Made by a program: the position numbers and the translations under genes
Source of the DNA: a virus
IMG/VR virus record: IMGVR_UViG_3300025086_000288
Location: 1-22,048 of that record
DNA: 22,048 bases
Reading direction: 5' to 3' (one strand)
Part shown: one piece after another, positions 1 to 7,442 of the stretch
Layout: every line of letters begins with the position of its first letter
How positions within the stretch are numbered: the first letter of the stretch is position 1
The notes under the pieces: generated by a model
What the model saw: only the letters and a program-made list of their open reading frames with translations
Databases searched by the model: none
What the model was told of the DNA's origin: nothing

Positions 1-51
1 AGATGATGCACTACTTGTAGCTTTACGATATGCAACTAATCTTACATTCAT
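1..51 (-). CDS. Tail-associated protein, N-terminus only (cut by left edge)
   Basis: Only the first 17 codons are in the window, beginning MNVRLVAYRKATSSASS. The ATG shares one base with the TAA of the upstream tail gene (a TAATG junction), as at several other gene borders here, so translational coupling is likely. The start resembles large tail proteins of flavobacterial phages that open with a 'YRKATSSA' segment; that is recall, not a search. By position it continues the tail block. Function cannot be judged from 17 residues. Confidence 0.6.
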   Translation of the reverse strand, partial: MNVRLVAYRKATSSASS

Positions 52-1496
52 TACGAGTTTGTATTTATAGGATTTGCGTATTCTATATTAATAGTGTATT
101 GTATTAAGTTGTCATTAGCTACAGTCTTTTTTACAAAACTAGAGTCTGTAATCATTACAGGTACAGTATAAACTGTGTCTGCATTTTCTACTATATTAAC
201 ATTTGTAGACATTATAAGGTTCTCTAATAATACTGCATCTGCTTCTGTGATCCAATCTGTATTTAATGTTTCTTTTAATATAGCTGTTGTTTGCCTAGTT
301 GTTTTACCTCTTTTAAAATTATCATAACTATAAAGATCATTGCTAAAGTTACCAAGCATTGAACTGTAATTATCTCTTTTTACTTCTAAGGTTTGAGTTG
401 ACTTCTTTTTAAAATTAAAGTAGTCATAACAACCTAAACTATTACGCCATGCTAAACGCCTTACTTTAAACCCTTTACAGCTACCATCTTGATTAATAAA
501 ATAATAAAGATCTGATTTAGTTGTTGTTGCATTTGAATCATAAGCCTGTATTGTGTAAAACGCCCAATTAGAAAAACCTGATGGTCTTGCTTCTGTATTC
601 CTAGATTGTGCTTCTAAATTAGCTGGACCACAACCAAAATATATTAATCTTTCAGGATTAGTATTTACTTCTGTATCAGGGTTTGCACCTCCATTTGCAT
701 TAGTATTAGATATGTATTCAATAGCAGTGCCACCAGGAGAATTAATTACGTTACCTGAAGAATCATAAAATTTAATGCCTATAAAGTACGCATCACTGTC
801 TAAGTCTGTTACACCATTTAAAAAGCCTATTGTGTGATAGTCTGTAGATTGTATATAGTTCAACCTACCTGTTGAACCACTAACGGCTAAATCAAAACCT
901 TGCTCTTGTACATCACTTAAAAACAATTTTGCAGAACCACTTAATGAATAAGAAGAAAACGCTGTATCTTGAAAGTCTGCAGTACCTCTAGCTGTGTTTA
1001 AATCTAAAGATGCTGAGATATAAAACTTAGTATCGTTTACTGTAGGAGTTGTAAACTCTGCAGGTGATGATGTTACACTTGTACTATATTGTTGATATGC
1101 TTTTACAAATATAGTTTTAAGCTGATTATTGTTTTGACTAAAAGGTAGCGTTGCTGTGTTTGATCCTATAGTATGTATTGACTTAGTAGAAGTTCCAACA
1201 TCTGCAATAGTATCTTCTAATTGAGAATTAACAATATCTCTAAGATCAAAAAAAGCTCTAGCATCATTATTAGTAATGTCATCAGCAAAGCCATTTCTAC
1301 GCTGTTTAATCTTAGCAATTAGTGTTCCTGAAGCATCATCTAACCTAACCTCTAAAATGAGCTTAAAATAGAATAAACCACTTATGTCATCTTGATAAAC
1401 CATGTAACCAATCATGGGTGTCCAATTAGTTATTACAGGTGATTTAGTAGAATCTCCTATTGGTTCTTGTACAAACGATATACTTCCTATTGCCAT
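51..1496 (-). CDS. Large tail structural protein of a Bacteroidetes phage type
   Basis: This 481-residue protein has no signal peptide or membrane segment and is rich in Ser, Thr, Asn and aromatic residues, as expected of a beta-rich virion protein. The C-terminal third carries a recognisable block, 'RRLAWRNSLGCYDYFNF' near residues 348-364, followed by 'TDWITEADAVLLENL' near residues 415-429. I associate this combination with conserved tail proteins of flavobacterial phages, of distal-tail or baseplate type. It lies one base downstream of the neck gene and directly before another tail gene, so it belongs to the tail operon. The exact role (distal tail protein, baseplate hub or tail tube) cannot be decided from sequence alone. 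Confidence 0.6.
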   Translation of the reverse strand: MAIGSISFVQEPIGDSTKSPVITNWTPMIGYMVYQDDISGLFYFKLILEVRLDDASGTLIAKIKQRRNGFADDITNNDARAFFDLRDIVNSQLEDTIADVGTSTKSIHTIGSNTATLPFSQNNNQLKTIFVKAYQQYSTSVTSSPAEFTTPTVNDTKFYISASLDLNTARGTADFQDTAFSSYSLSGSAKLFLSDVQEQGFDLAVSGSTGRLNYIQSTDYHTIGFLNGVTDLDSDAYFIGIKFYDSSGNVINSPGGTAIEYISNTNANGGANPDTEVNTNPERLIYFGCGPANLEAQSRNTEARPSGFSNWAFYTIQAYDSNATTTKSDLYYFINQDGSCKGFKVRRLAWRNSLGCYDYFNFKKKSTQTLEVKRDNYSSMLGNFSNDLYSYDNFKRGKTTRQTTAILKETLNTDWITEADAVLLENLIMSTNVNIVENADTVYTVPVMITDSSFVKKTVANDNLIQYTINIEYANPINTNS

Positions 1497-1497
1497 G

Positions 1498-2076
1498 TTA
1501 TTTTTCTTTTACTATTATTTCTATATTTATATCTTTTAACATTATGTCTAATTCACTTTCTAAGTCTTTACTAAATGCTGTAGCAATTACATTTTCGTCT
1601 ACTTCTTCTTTAAAAGGTTTGCTAAAAAACTGAGTTCTTTCTAAACCCCTTTGTGCTATTGCCCTACCTATTACAAATGAAGCACTTTCTATATTTGCTT
1701 TTGTCTTAGCTAAAAACCTACCATCAGAACCTCTTAACTTTAAAGGTTTGTTTTTAATCCATTTAGCTACAACACCTTTTTTAATGTTATTCTTTTTAAA
1801 TCTAAACGGACTTCCTTTACCTCTTGCACGTCCACTACCTTTAAAACCTCCTGATCCCTTTACACCTTCATCAACAAATTGCCAATACTTTTTAGCTTTA
1901 CCAAAAACAAACTCTAACTCAACCCCTGTTTTACTTTTATTAACATTATAGTTAAATCCTTTTTCTAATCCTGCACTTTTAGTCCTTTTCTTTTTTTTCT
2001 TTAGAATACGTTTTCCTTTACGTACTACGTCAAAACCCATGCTTTGCATTGCTTGTATTGTGTTAGTAAAGTCCAT
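1498..2076 (-). CDS. Neck / head-tail joining protein, HK97 gp10-like
   Basis: A 192-residue, very basic protein. A Lys/Arg cluster at residues 20-33 is followed by a 'KYWQFVDEGVKGSGG' segment near residues 63-77 and a Gly/Lys/Arg-rich 'SGRARGKGSPF' stretch. The 'FVDEGVxG' core followed by 'AKWI' and a later 'FVIGRAIAQRG' is the pattern of small neck or tail-completion proteins (HK97 gp10 type). It shares one base with the stop of the preceding gene and is followed by the large tail protein, the usual place for a joining protein. The family call is by pattern; a basic DNA-contacting role in the neck is inference. Confidence 0.55.
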   Translation of the reverse strand: MDFTNTIQAMQSMGFDVVRKGKRILKKKKKRTKSAGLEKGFNYNVNKSKTGVELEFVFGKAKKYWQFVDEGVKGSGGFKGSGRARGKGSPFRFKKNNIKKGVVAKWIKNKPLKLRGSDGRFLAKTKANIESASFVIGRAIAQRGLERTQFFSKPFKEEVDENVIATAFSKDLESELDIMLKDINIEIIVKEK

Positions 2077-2567
2077 TAGCTATTTGGTGTTATTGGTGCT
2101 ATACATAGATTGTTAGGGTTATTAACATCAACATTAATAGTTGCAGACCATCCTGTTAGTATGTTATCAAAACGTGCTGTAAACGGCTCTGCTGAAATAG
2201 GAAGCTCTAAAACAACTTCATCATCAACCCAAGATGTAGAATATAAAGCGTGTTTAAATTCATTGATTACATCATGCAGTATTTGTAGATTCTCAGAATA
2301 AGTATCAATACGCCCTAGTCTTTGCTTATTAGGTGCATCACCTACTTCATCATTAATCATGTCTAAGACATATACTGTAAAAGAATAAGTCATAACGCCT
2401 GAATCAATAGTTACATTTCCAGGTTCTGCATACAGTATAACATAATCAGTAGCACCAAGTTTATTAATGTCTACTTCATCAAGTTCACCACTGTGAAAGC
2501 TGTTTATCATTAGATGCTTGTCTGCAATGGTTTCTAAAAATCCGACTACGTTTCTAAAAGTTATCAT
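2076..2567 (-). CDS. Tail terminator-like protein
   Basis: A 163-residue acidic protein with no membrane segment. The pattern 'SFHSGELDEVD' (residues 23-33), 'TDYVILYAEPG' (40-50), then 'SFTVYVLDMIND' and a late 'SENLQILHDVINEF' is one I associate with a small conserved protein between neck and tail chaperone genes in Bacteroidetes phages, analogous to the tail terminator that caps the tube and joins it to the head. It overlaps the upstream chaperone extension by 14 bases and the downstream neck gene by one, so it is tightly coupled within the tail operon. A head-tail adaptor role would fit equally well. Confidence 0.5.
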   Translation of the reverse strand: MITFRNVVGFLETIADKHLMINSFHSGELDEVDINKLGATDYVILYAEPGNVTIDSGVMTYSFTVYVLDMINDEVGDAPNKQRLGRIDTYSENLQILHDVINEFKHALYSTSWVDDEVVLELPISAEPFTARFDNILTGWSATINVDVNNPNNLCIAPITPNS

Positions 2568-2805
2568 AATTGTTACGTTGTTTATTGCTGTAATCCTGTT
2601 TAAAAGATAAAAATGTTAATACCTCCATTACAGGGAGTTCTGTTATTTTATTTATGTTAAGTATGTTGTCTCCACATAAAACATATAGAGTATTATACCA
2701 ACCCCACTTACTGTTCATTGTTACGCTTTTTGTGGTTTCTTTTCCTGTGCTTTCAAATAGCTGTGCGAACTGTGTGCTAATTGTTCGCCTAAAGTCAAAA
2801 AAAAA
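2554..2805 (-). CDS. -1 frame extension of the tail assembly chaperone (gpGT-like)
   Basis: This reading frame is -1 relative to the chaperone gene and stays open for 80-odd codons past the T9 run at 2797-2805. It has an ATG only far upstream inside the chaperone gene (2838) and another at 2718, two bases after the chaperone stop. Its last 54 residues, starting MNSKWGWYNTLYVL, contain 'KWGWYNTLY', 'ITELPVMEVLTFLSF' and a charged tail, and look like real protein. A -1 slip on the T run would fuse residues 1-168 of the chaperone to 81 residues of this frame, giving a 249-residue product, the counterpart of lambda gpGT. Independent translation from 2718 as a 54-residue protein is the alternative. 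Confidence 0.65.
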   Translation of the reverse strand, partial: FFFDFRRTISTQFAQLFESTGKETTKSVTMNSKWGWYNTLYVLCGDNILNINKITELPVMEVLTFLSFKQDYSNKQRNNYDNF

Positions 2806-3302
2806 CCTAAGCAACATAACGCTATATCCATTGGACAACCCTTAAATAAATCTTCTTTAAATTCATCAGGATCATAATTTTCAATAGCATATTTATTACC
2901 ACTCTTAAACGTTATTTTTCTATATAGTATTGACATAATAATATGCAAGTTCTTTATTGGTTCTTTACAGTATTCTTCTAAGTCTATATATTCTCCTGTT
3001 GTAAGTTTACTTAAATTAGGAATAAACCCATACTGTTCGCCGTTAAACTCAAACCTTTTTCTAAACTTAGTCTTATCAGGTTCAGCATCAATCATCTTTT
3101 TTATTACGCCAATAATATCAATCATATCTTTATATTCCATCTGCTTCACTATATTAGGTTTTACTTCACATAACAAAGACAGTATTTTAATTGCTTTGTT
3201 TTTATCACTCCCTTTTGCTTCTTGTATCTCAACGTATCTCTGATATTTTTGTATTGTTATATCACACCATTCTGAAGGAATACTAAGCTTAATCTCTTTC
3301 AT
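2721..3302 (-). CDS. Tail assembly chaperone (gpG-like)
   Basis: A 193-residue cytoplasmic protein. It opens 'KLSIPSEWCDITIQKYQRY' (residues 5-23) and carries 'YGFIPNLSKLTTGEYIDLEEY' between about residues 92 and 112, followed by 'LYRKITFKSGNKYAI'. This is the pattern I associate with Bacteroidetes-phage tail chaperones, which hold tape measure and tube subunits during tail assembly. Its last 26 codons overlap a -1 frame ORF, and codons 167-169 lie in a T9 run followed by a stem-loop, so the gene probably makes a normal and a frameshifted product. It starts 4 nt downstream of a candidate promoter element (3307-3334) and leads the tail block. The T run could also be an assembly error. Confidence 0.65.
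   Translation of the reverse strand: MKEIKLSIPSEWCDITIQKYQRYVEIQEAKGSDKNKAIKILSLLCEVKPNIVKQMEYKDMIDIIGVIKKMIDAEPDKTKFRKRFEFNGEQYGFIPNLSKLTTGEYIDLEEYCKEPIKNLHIIMSILYRKITFKSGNKYAIENYDPDEFKEDLFKGCPMDIALCCLGFFLTLGEQLAHSSHSYLKAQEKKPQKA
2765..2805 (-). other. Predicted programmed -1 ribosomal frameshift signal
   Basis: On the minus strand, nine T residues (2805-2797) are read as TTT TTT TTG in the chaperone frame and as TTT TTT TTT in the -1 frame, so a T-TTT-TTT heptamer satisfies the slippery rule. After an 8-nt spacer (2796-2789) there is a perfect 6-bp inverted repeat, GCGAAC (2788-2783) and GTTCGC (2770-2765), with a 12-nt loop. Slippery heptamer, short spacer and stem-loop together form the standard -1 signal, and tail chaperone genes are the best-known phage users of it. 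Frameshifting itself is inferred. Confidence 0.65.
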
Positions 3303-3306
3303 TACA

Positions 3307-3334
3307 TATAAATATAAAAGTTTATAATTCGTTT
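3307..3334 (-). promoter_or_regulatory. Candidate phage promoter, bipartite motif copy 1
   Basis: Read on the minus strand, the sequence is AAAC, 13 nt, then TTATATTTATA, ending 4 nt before the ATG of the tail chaperone. The same two boxes with the same 13-nt spacing occur at 19064-19091 and 21488-21515. The upstream box lies inside the 3' end of the methyltransferase gene. If it is a promoter, the transcript would be leaderless or nearly so, which Bacteroidetes tolerate. Confidence 0.45.
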
Positions 3335-4098
3335 TTTATTCTTTGTTCTGCTATTTCACAATACTCTTTACTAATCTCACTACCTATAAAATTTCTATTG
3401 TTTTTTAAACACATTTTAGCGGTTGTACCACTTCCCATAAAGCAATCATAAACTAAATCTCTTTCATTCGTCCAACTAACGATATGATCATTTACTAATT
3501 GTTCTGGAAAAATTGCGGGGTGTCCTTTTATTTTGTCAAATCCAACCTTATATGTCCATATGTTATTTCGTGGGCTGTATTTTGGGGTTATTTTATTTTT
3601 ATTTTCTTGTTGTATTTTTTCACCTTCTTTATTGTAGTAACTGTATTTTCCATACCTAGATAGTTCTCCTGCGGTTTTATTCTTTTTGTCACAAATTAAG
3701 TTTGCTGTTTTAATTTTGTCTTTACAAAAAACAAACATATATTCAAAAATTTGTGTATATCTGTTTCCATTTCTTCTAGCAGGGAATGATGAAGTATGCT
3801 TTTGATATATTATTGTGTCGTGCAATTTAAATCCGCACTCTTTAAAATATAGTGCTTGTTTAAAACTTGTTCCTGTTTCACTACCTTTAATTGTAGCATC
3901 ACCAACAACCCATACAACAACACCACCCTGTTTTGTTACCCTATATAATTCTTTTGCTATATTTTCAAATTCAAAACTATAACCCTTGTATGTTCTTAAA
4001 TTGTCATAAGGGGGTGAGGTTACAGTTAAGTCTATAAAATTATCTTGCATTTTTGACATTGTGTCTAAGCAATTTTCGTTGTGTATTTTATTTATCAT
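3322..4098 (-). CDS. DNA methyltransferase, N6-adenine/N4-cytosine type (beta order)
   Basis: A 258-residue S-adenosylmethionine-dependent DNA methyltransferase. The catalytic motif TSPPYD is at residues 27-32 and the cofactor motif DCFMGSGTT at 218-226, preceded by 'HPAIFPEQL' (193-201). Catalytic motif before cofactor motif is the beta arrangement, with the target-recognition region between them (about 100-190). SPPY is commonest in N4-cytosine enzymes but also occurs in N6-adenine enzymes, so the modified base is not settled. It overlaps the terminase large subunit gene by 4 bp (ATGA), and no restriction endonuclease is adjacent, so it probably protects phage DNA from host restriction or marks it for another purpose. 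Confidence 0.88.
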   Translation of the reverse strand: MINKIHNENCLDTMSKMQDNFIDLTVTSPPYDNLRTYKGYSFEFENIAKELYRVTKQGGVVVWVVGDATIKGSETGTSFKQALYFKECGFKLHDTIIYQKHTSSFPARRNGNRYTQIFEYMFVFCKDKIKTANLICDKKNKTAGELSRYGKYSYYNKEGEKIQQENKNKITPKYSPRNNIWTYKVGFDKIKGHPAIFPEQLVNDHIVSWTNERDLVYDCFMGSGTTAKMCLKNNRNFIGSEISKEYCEIAEQRIKNEL

Positions 4099-5252
4099 AA
4101 TATATAGTATTTGCCACTGTGATTTATTGATAGTTTATTTAAACATAGATACCGCGTTGCGTCAATTAGATGGTCATTAACTTTAACAGGAGTATTTAAA
4201 ACATCACCATTCTTGTCTGTTGCCCATTTATAACCTCTAAATTCTTTTATTGCATTTAAGCTATCTTTTGTTATATGCAGTTTATATCTACGCATTATAT
4301 CAATACCTAGATGTATTCCTGCACCTTTCTTAGCAGGTTTTATATTGAACCCCTGCCTGTATACTTCTTCTATTGATTTAGGTTCTGCAGAATCAGCGAC
4401 AATTTCTGATTGTCTATCTATCCTAAACTCTTTTAGTTTATTTGCCAAATCTCTATTAGTTAATCTCTTTTCATATAGCATCTCTTTAATGTATAAGTTA
4501 TCATCAGATTGATATACAGCAACTAAAGCAGAAGGTGAATTAGTAAATCCAAAGTCTAAGCCATAACCTATTAACCTACCTTGAACATCATCTACTAATT
4601 CAAACTTTCTAAATATCATTGTTTGAACAGAACCAATTTCTCCAAGTCCATACACCTGCCAATAATCAGGATCAAGTTCTCTTAGTCTTTCAATCTCTGC
4701 AATAGTATCTTTATCCAAAAAAGGGTTTGCTTTATATGTTGATTTAATAAAAGTACAATCATCTCTAACTACTACTTTATCATATATCCAGGAATAAGGA
4801 TCAGAAGGATTATAGTCTAAATAGATTTTGTCTGTAGTTCTAAGTATAAGCTGTTGCCAATCTTCATAAGTAAACTCATTAGCTTCATTAAGCCATAAAT
4901 AATCACGTTTACGCCCTCTAATCTTTTGTGGTTGATCAACACTTATAAACTCTATTAGGTTGCCATTTAAGGCATAAGACAGTTCTGATTTATTATGATT
5001 TTCTTCTTTATATAATTCTAGTTCTTTGAGTATATTAAGGACATCACGATATGCTGTTCCTTTAAGTGCAGGGAGTGTTTTTCTGCATATAGTAAATACT
5101 TTGCCTGTTTCTTCTAAGCATTTAACAATAAACAACTGACACAGCGAATAAGTCTTGCTAGAACGAGTACCCCCCTGTAAGCACGTTATTCTAGTTTCTG
5201 ACCTATACGCTTTGTGAAAGACATTTGTTGTATTAATCTTTGCCTGTGTCAA
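4095..5252 (-). CDS. terL: Terminase large subunit (packaging ATPase/nuclease)
   Basis: The 385-residue motor protein pumps DNA into the prohead and cuts concatemers. The N-terminal ATPase has Walker A 'GGTRSSKT' (27-34), Walker B 'YLWLNEAN' (118-125, with E123 as likely catalytic Glu) and a coupling-type segment 'STYKANPFL' (171-179). The C-terminal RNase H-like nuclease has 'GLDFG' (D233), 'ADSAEP' (D287) and 'NDHLIDATRY' (D364), the expected acidic triad. Length is slightly short but complete. It overlaps the small subunit gene by 20 bp and the downstream methyltransferase by 4 bp. The terminase sits far from the portal and capsid genes, on the other side of the lysis and replication modules. 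Confidence 0.93.
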   Translation of the reverse strand: MTQAKINTTNVFHKAYRSETRITCLQGGTRSSKTYSLCQLFIVKCLEETGKVFTICRKTLPALKGTAYRDVLNILKELELYKEENHNKSELSYALNGNLIEFISVDQPQKIRGRKRDYLWLNEANEFTYEDWQQLILRTTDKIYLDYNPSDPYSWIYDKVVVRDDCTFIKSTYKANPFLDKDTIAEIERLRELDPDYWQVYGLGEIGSVQTMIFRKFELVDDVQGRLIGYGLDFGFTNSPSALVAVYQSDDNLYIKEMLYEKRLTNRDLANKLKEFRIDRQSEIVADSAEPKSIEEVYRQGFNIKPAKKGAGIHLGIDIMRRYKLHITKDSLNAIKEFRGYKWATDKNGDVLNTPVKVNDHLIDATRYLCLNKLSINHSGKYYIL

Positions 5253-5580
5253 TTACATTAATTTTTAGTTCAGTTAGTGGTTTACCACCTGTAGTTATAT
5301 CTAGCTTTTCTGCATATCCTCTTTCTTTAGCTTTAGATTTTAGATAAAAGATTATACTTGTTTCTTTACCGCTAGATATATTCTTTATTAGCTGTCCTTC
5401 TACATAGTCAATCTGTGCTTCCTTAATGTCTTCTACTGCCTGTGCAAAATCTTTATCTTCACGCATATACCTATAGTATGTAGAACGGCTTATATTACCT
5501 GCCTTTTTACAAGCATGATAAATAAGTCCTTGCGTTTCTTGTAACGCCTTTAATAGTTTCTCTTTTTTATTCTGTGCCAT
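5233..5580 (-). CDS. terS: Terminase small subunit
   Basis: A 115-residue protein whose N-terminal part contains a helix-turn-helix-like segment, 'ACKKAGNISRSTYYRYMRED' (residues 23-42), that would recognise the packaging site. It is followed by helical 'QIDYVEGQLIKNISSGKETSIIFYLK', typical of the oligomerisation region of phage small terminases, where 'G...TSIIFYLKSKAKERGY' is a hallmark. The gene overlaps the 5' end of the large subunit gene by 20 bp, the classic TerS-TerL pairing. The leader is A/T-rich with no Shine-Dalgarno sequence. Confidence 0.88.
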   Translation of the reverse strand: MAQNKKEKLLKALQETQGLIYHACKKAGNISRSTYYRYMREDKDFAQAVEDIKEAQIDYVEGQLIKNISSGKETSIIFYLKSKAKERGYAEKLDITTGGKPLTELKINVIDTGKD

Positions 5581-5595
5581 TTGTATTATTTAAAG

Positions 5596-5644
5596 TGGTG
5601 ATATATAGATTTAACTATTACTTTTAGTACACTTATATTCACCA
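5596..5644 (-). other. Hairpin-forming inverted repeat upstream of terS
   Basis: TGGTGATATA (5596-5605) is complementary, with one bulged base, to TATATTCACCA (5634-5644); the loop is about 28 nt. It spans the end of the small 45-residue ORF and part of the leader of the terminase small subunit gene. It lacks a U-tract, so it does not look like a terminator. It could affect terminase translation or be chance in A/T-rich DNA. Confidence 0.3.
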
Positions 5645-5748
5645 TTATTATTGTCCTTATTTTTAAATAAATCTCTTTCATTTAAATCTTTAATTTTCTT
5701 TCTAAATTCTTTTATCTTCTTTTTAGTGTCTATTTTTATACACCACAT
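5611..5748 (-). CDS. Small Lys-rich hypothetical protein
   Basis: A 45-residue ORF starting MWCIKIDTKKKIKEFRK, with its ATG 13 bases inside the end of the ParB-methyltransferase gene. It fills most of the otherwise empty 155-bp stretch before terS. The composition (Lys/Asn-rich, with a charged helix in the first half) resembles other small phage proteins, but A/T-rich DNA also produces such ORFs by chance. The neat overlap with the preceding gene is the main support. I recognise no family. Confidence 0.4.
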   Translation of the reverse strand: MWCIKIDTKKKIKEFRKKIKDLNERDLFKNKDNNNGEYKCTKSNS

Positions 5749-6800
5749 TTAATTGCTTTTTGTCCTGTAAACTGTTCCCATCTTTCTATAATTACATCAC
5801 AGTATTTAGTATCTAATTCCATACCATAACAAGTTCTGTTTGTTTTTTCACACGCTATTAATGTTGTTCCACTTCCTAAAAAAACATCTAATATAGTTTT
5901 AGCGTCTTTTTCTAATTCTATACACCACTTAATAACTTCTAATGGTTTCTGTGTAGGGTGTTTCTTTTTCTCTCCCCCCCAATGGTGTGATAGTATTCTA
6001 CAGTTCTTTTTTATATTAGACCAAGCTAATTCAAATTCTGAAAAAGAAAGTCCGTCATTTTTTTTGTGCCAACATAACCAATCATTAGTTACAGGCAAAA
6101 CATCTGCAAAATAATTACCACCCCAAATTATCTGTTTATCACAATACTTTAAAAATAATGTTATATCAGGCTTGTCATTATCCCAATCTCCTCTATGAAA
6201 TTCTTTTTTTCCTGTCCCTAAAGTCATTTTAGTTGCACTTATACCATAAGGTGGATCTGTTAATAACAAATCTGCTTTCTGTCCATTCATTAGTTTATTA
6301 ACATCACTTTCTTTTGTGCTATCTCCACACATTAATCTGTGTTTTCCAAGTTGCCAAACATCACCAAGTTTAACTCTGCTTTCTTTTACTTCAGGTATAT
6401 AGTCATCTTCTGTGTTGCCTTCTGTAATTTTATCAATGTTAATATCTAAGTCAATATGCTTAAAACCCCAATCAGTAAGTTCATCAATATCAAATTCATT
6501 AGCCAGAATATCCATGTCAAAGTCACCTGTATTTTTATTTAGCCTTATATTTAATTCTCTTTCTTCTTCTTTTGATAAGTCTAATACTACACAATCAATC
6601 TCAATGTATTTAAGCTCTTTACATATCTTTAATCGTTGGTGTCCACCTATTACAGTATTATCTTTATTTACTATTACAGGATCAACTAAACCAAACTTTT
6701 TAATTGATTCTTTTAAATCGTTGTACTGCTTTGTACTAATCTGTCTAGGATTGTATGTGGCAGGTTTTAATTGTGTTGTTAATTTACTTTCTATTTTCAT
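5736..6800 (-). CDS. ParB-like nuclease domain fused to DNA methyltransferase
   Basis: A 354-residue two-domain protein. Residues 1-90 form a ParB/sulfiredoxin-type domain, with 'YNPRQIS' (16-22) and the diagnostic 'GGHQRL' (52-57). Residues 145-354 form a beta-class methyltransferase: catalytic DPPY (182-185), 'HPTQKP' (281-286) and cofactor motif 'DVFLGSGTT' (305-313), followed by 'RTCYGMELD'. DPPY points to N6-adenine methylation. ParB-methyltransferase fusions are common in phages; the ParB-like part may help DNA loading or have CTPase or nuclease activity, but this is not established here. The start overlaps the upstream HNH gene by 17 bp. No partner endonuclease for a restriction system is seen. 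Confidence 0.9.
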   Translation of the reverse strand: MKIESKLTTQLKPATYNPRQISTKQYNDLKESIKKFGLVDPVIVNKDNTVIGGHQRLKICKELKYIEIDCVVLDLSKEEERELNIRLNKNTGDFDMDILANEFDIDELTDWGFKHIDLDINIDKITEGNTEDDYIPEVKESRVKLGDVWQLGKHRLMCGDSTKESDVNKLMNGQKADLLLTDPPYGISATKMTLGTGKKEFHRGDWDNDKPDITLFLKYCDKQIIWGGNYFADVLPVTNDWLCWHKKNDGLSFSEFELAWSNIKKNCRILSHHWGGEKKKHPTQKPLEVIKWCIELEKDAKTILDVFLGSGTTLIACEKTNRTCYGMELDTKYCDVIIERWEQFTGQKAIKCGV

Positions 6801-7080
6801 ATCTTCTTTTATATTCTATTAGTGCATATACCTGGTTAGTTACATTCTCTAAATGTTGTATTCTGCAAAACATATTAAACATACTGTCTGATTCTGCTTT
6901 AATATGACAATCACGACACAATCCAACGAGGTTTTCTACAAAGTCATTAGTTACTTTATTTCTAGTTCTGCGTTCTATATGATGTATGTCCGTTGCTTTT
7001 GATCCGCACATCTCACAAGGAATAAAGTCTTGTTCACCATAATCAAAAAACTGCATATATACTTTAGTATGTTTCTGCAT
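6784..7080 (-). CDS. HNH-type zinc-binding protein, probable endonuclease
   Basis: A 98-residue protein with a compact HNH layout: CxxC at residues 22-25, 'DIHHIERRTR' (31-40) supplying the catalytic His pair, Asn50, and CxxCH at 55-59. The four cysteines would hold a structural zinc. Phage HNH proteins nick DNA during packaging or replication, or act as homing enzymes. The central loop is short, and the gene lies between a Cys-rich unknown and the methyltransferase fusion, so a role in DNA processing is inferred. It is joined to the upstream gene by a one-base TAATG overlap. Confidence 0.75.
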   Translation of the reverse strand: MQKHTKVYMQFFDYGEQDFIPCEMCGSKATDIHHIERRTRNKVTNDFVENLVGLCRDCHIKAESDSMFNMFCRIQHLENVTNQVYALIEYKRRYENRK

Positions 7081-7442
7081 TAGTCTAATTTACAACTGTT
7101 TTCATATACCTTTTTAAGTTTAGATAAAGTCTGTTGTACACAACTACCGCAACTAGAAGGTTTTTTATTTTCATTAAATACTTTATTATATAGCTTTACT
7201 AATACCGCCTGTTGTTCACCTTTTATTGTACTTCCTTGAATCTTAGATATAGTATCTTCATATATCTTTATTTCATCTTCTGTAAACTGTCTTATAGTTT
7301 TATAAGGAAACATAGCATTAAGTTTCTTTTTACGTTCTTCACATCCACAATCATCACCTAAGACAGCTTTAGCAACCTTATCTATACCTGTTGCTTTTAA
7401 CGCCTTTTCTATTGAATCACCAAGTCCTTTTGATTTTTTCAT
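7080..7442 (-). CDS. Conserved phage protein with two cysteine pairs, unknown function
   Basis: A 120-residue soluble protein. The N-terminus reads 'KGLGDSIEKALKATGIDKVAK' at residues 5-25, then a CxC pair in 'DDCGCEERKKKLNAMFPY' (C32, C34), and near the C-terminus a CxxC pair in 'SSCGSCVQQTL' (C98, C101), plus C117. The 'CGCxxRxxxLNxxFPY' block is one I associate with a family widespread in Bacteroidetes phages whose job is not known. Two cysteine pairs suggest a metal site or disulfide. It overlaps the sigma-like gene by 4 bp. No function is assigned. Confidence 0.6.
   Translation of the reverse strand: MKKSKGLGDSIEKALKATGIDKVAKAVLGDDCGCEERKKKLNAMFPYKTIRQFTEDEIKIYEDTISKIQGSTIKGEQQAVLVKLYNKVFNENKKPSSCGSCVQQTLSKLKKVYENSCKLD

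Noticed and set aside
2719-2838. ATG at 2838 as the start of an independent 94-residue gene
   Set aside because: The first 40 codons overlap the well-supported chaperone frame. The region is better explained by -1 frameshifting or a start at 2718.
6412-6822. 136-residue plus-strand ORF opposite the ParB-methyltransferase gene
   Set aside because: It lies antisense to a strongly supported gene, its Ser/Leu/Ile-rich composition is typical of antisense A/T-rich shadow ORFs, and no promoter is seen.
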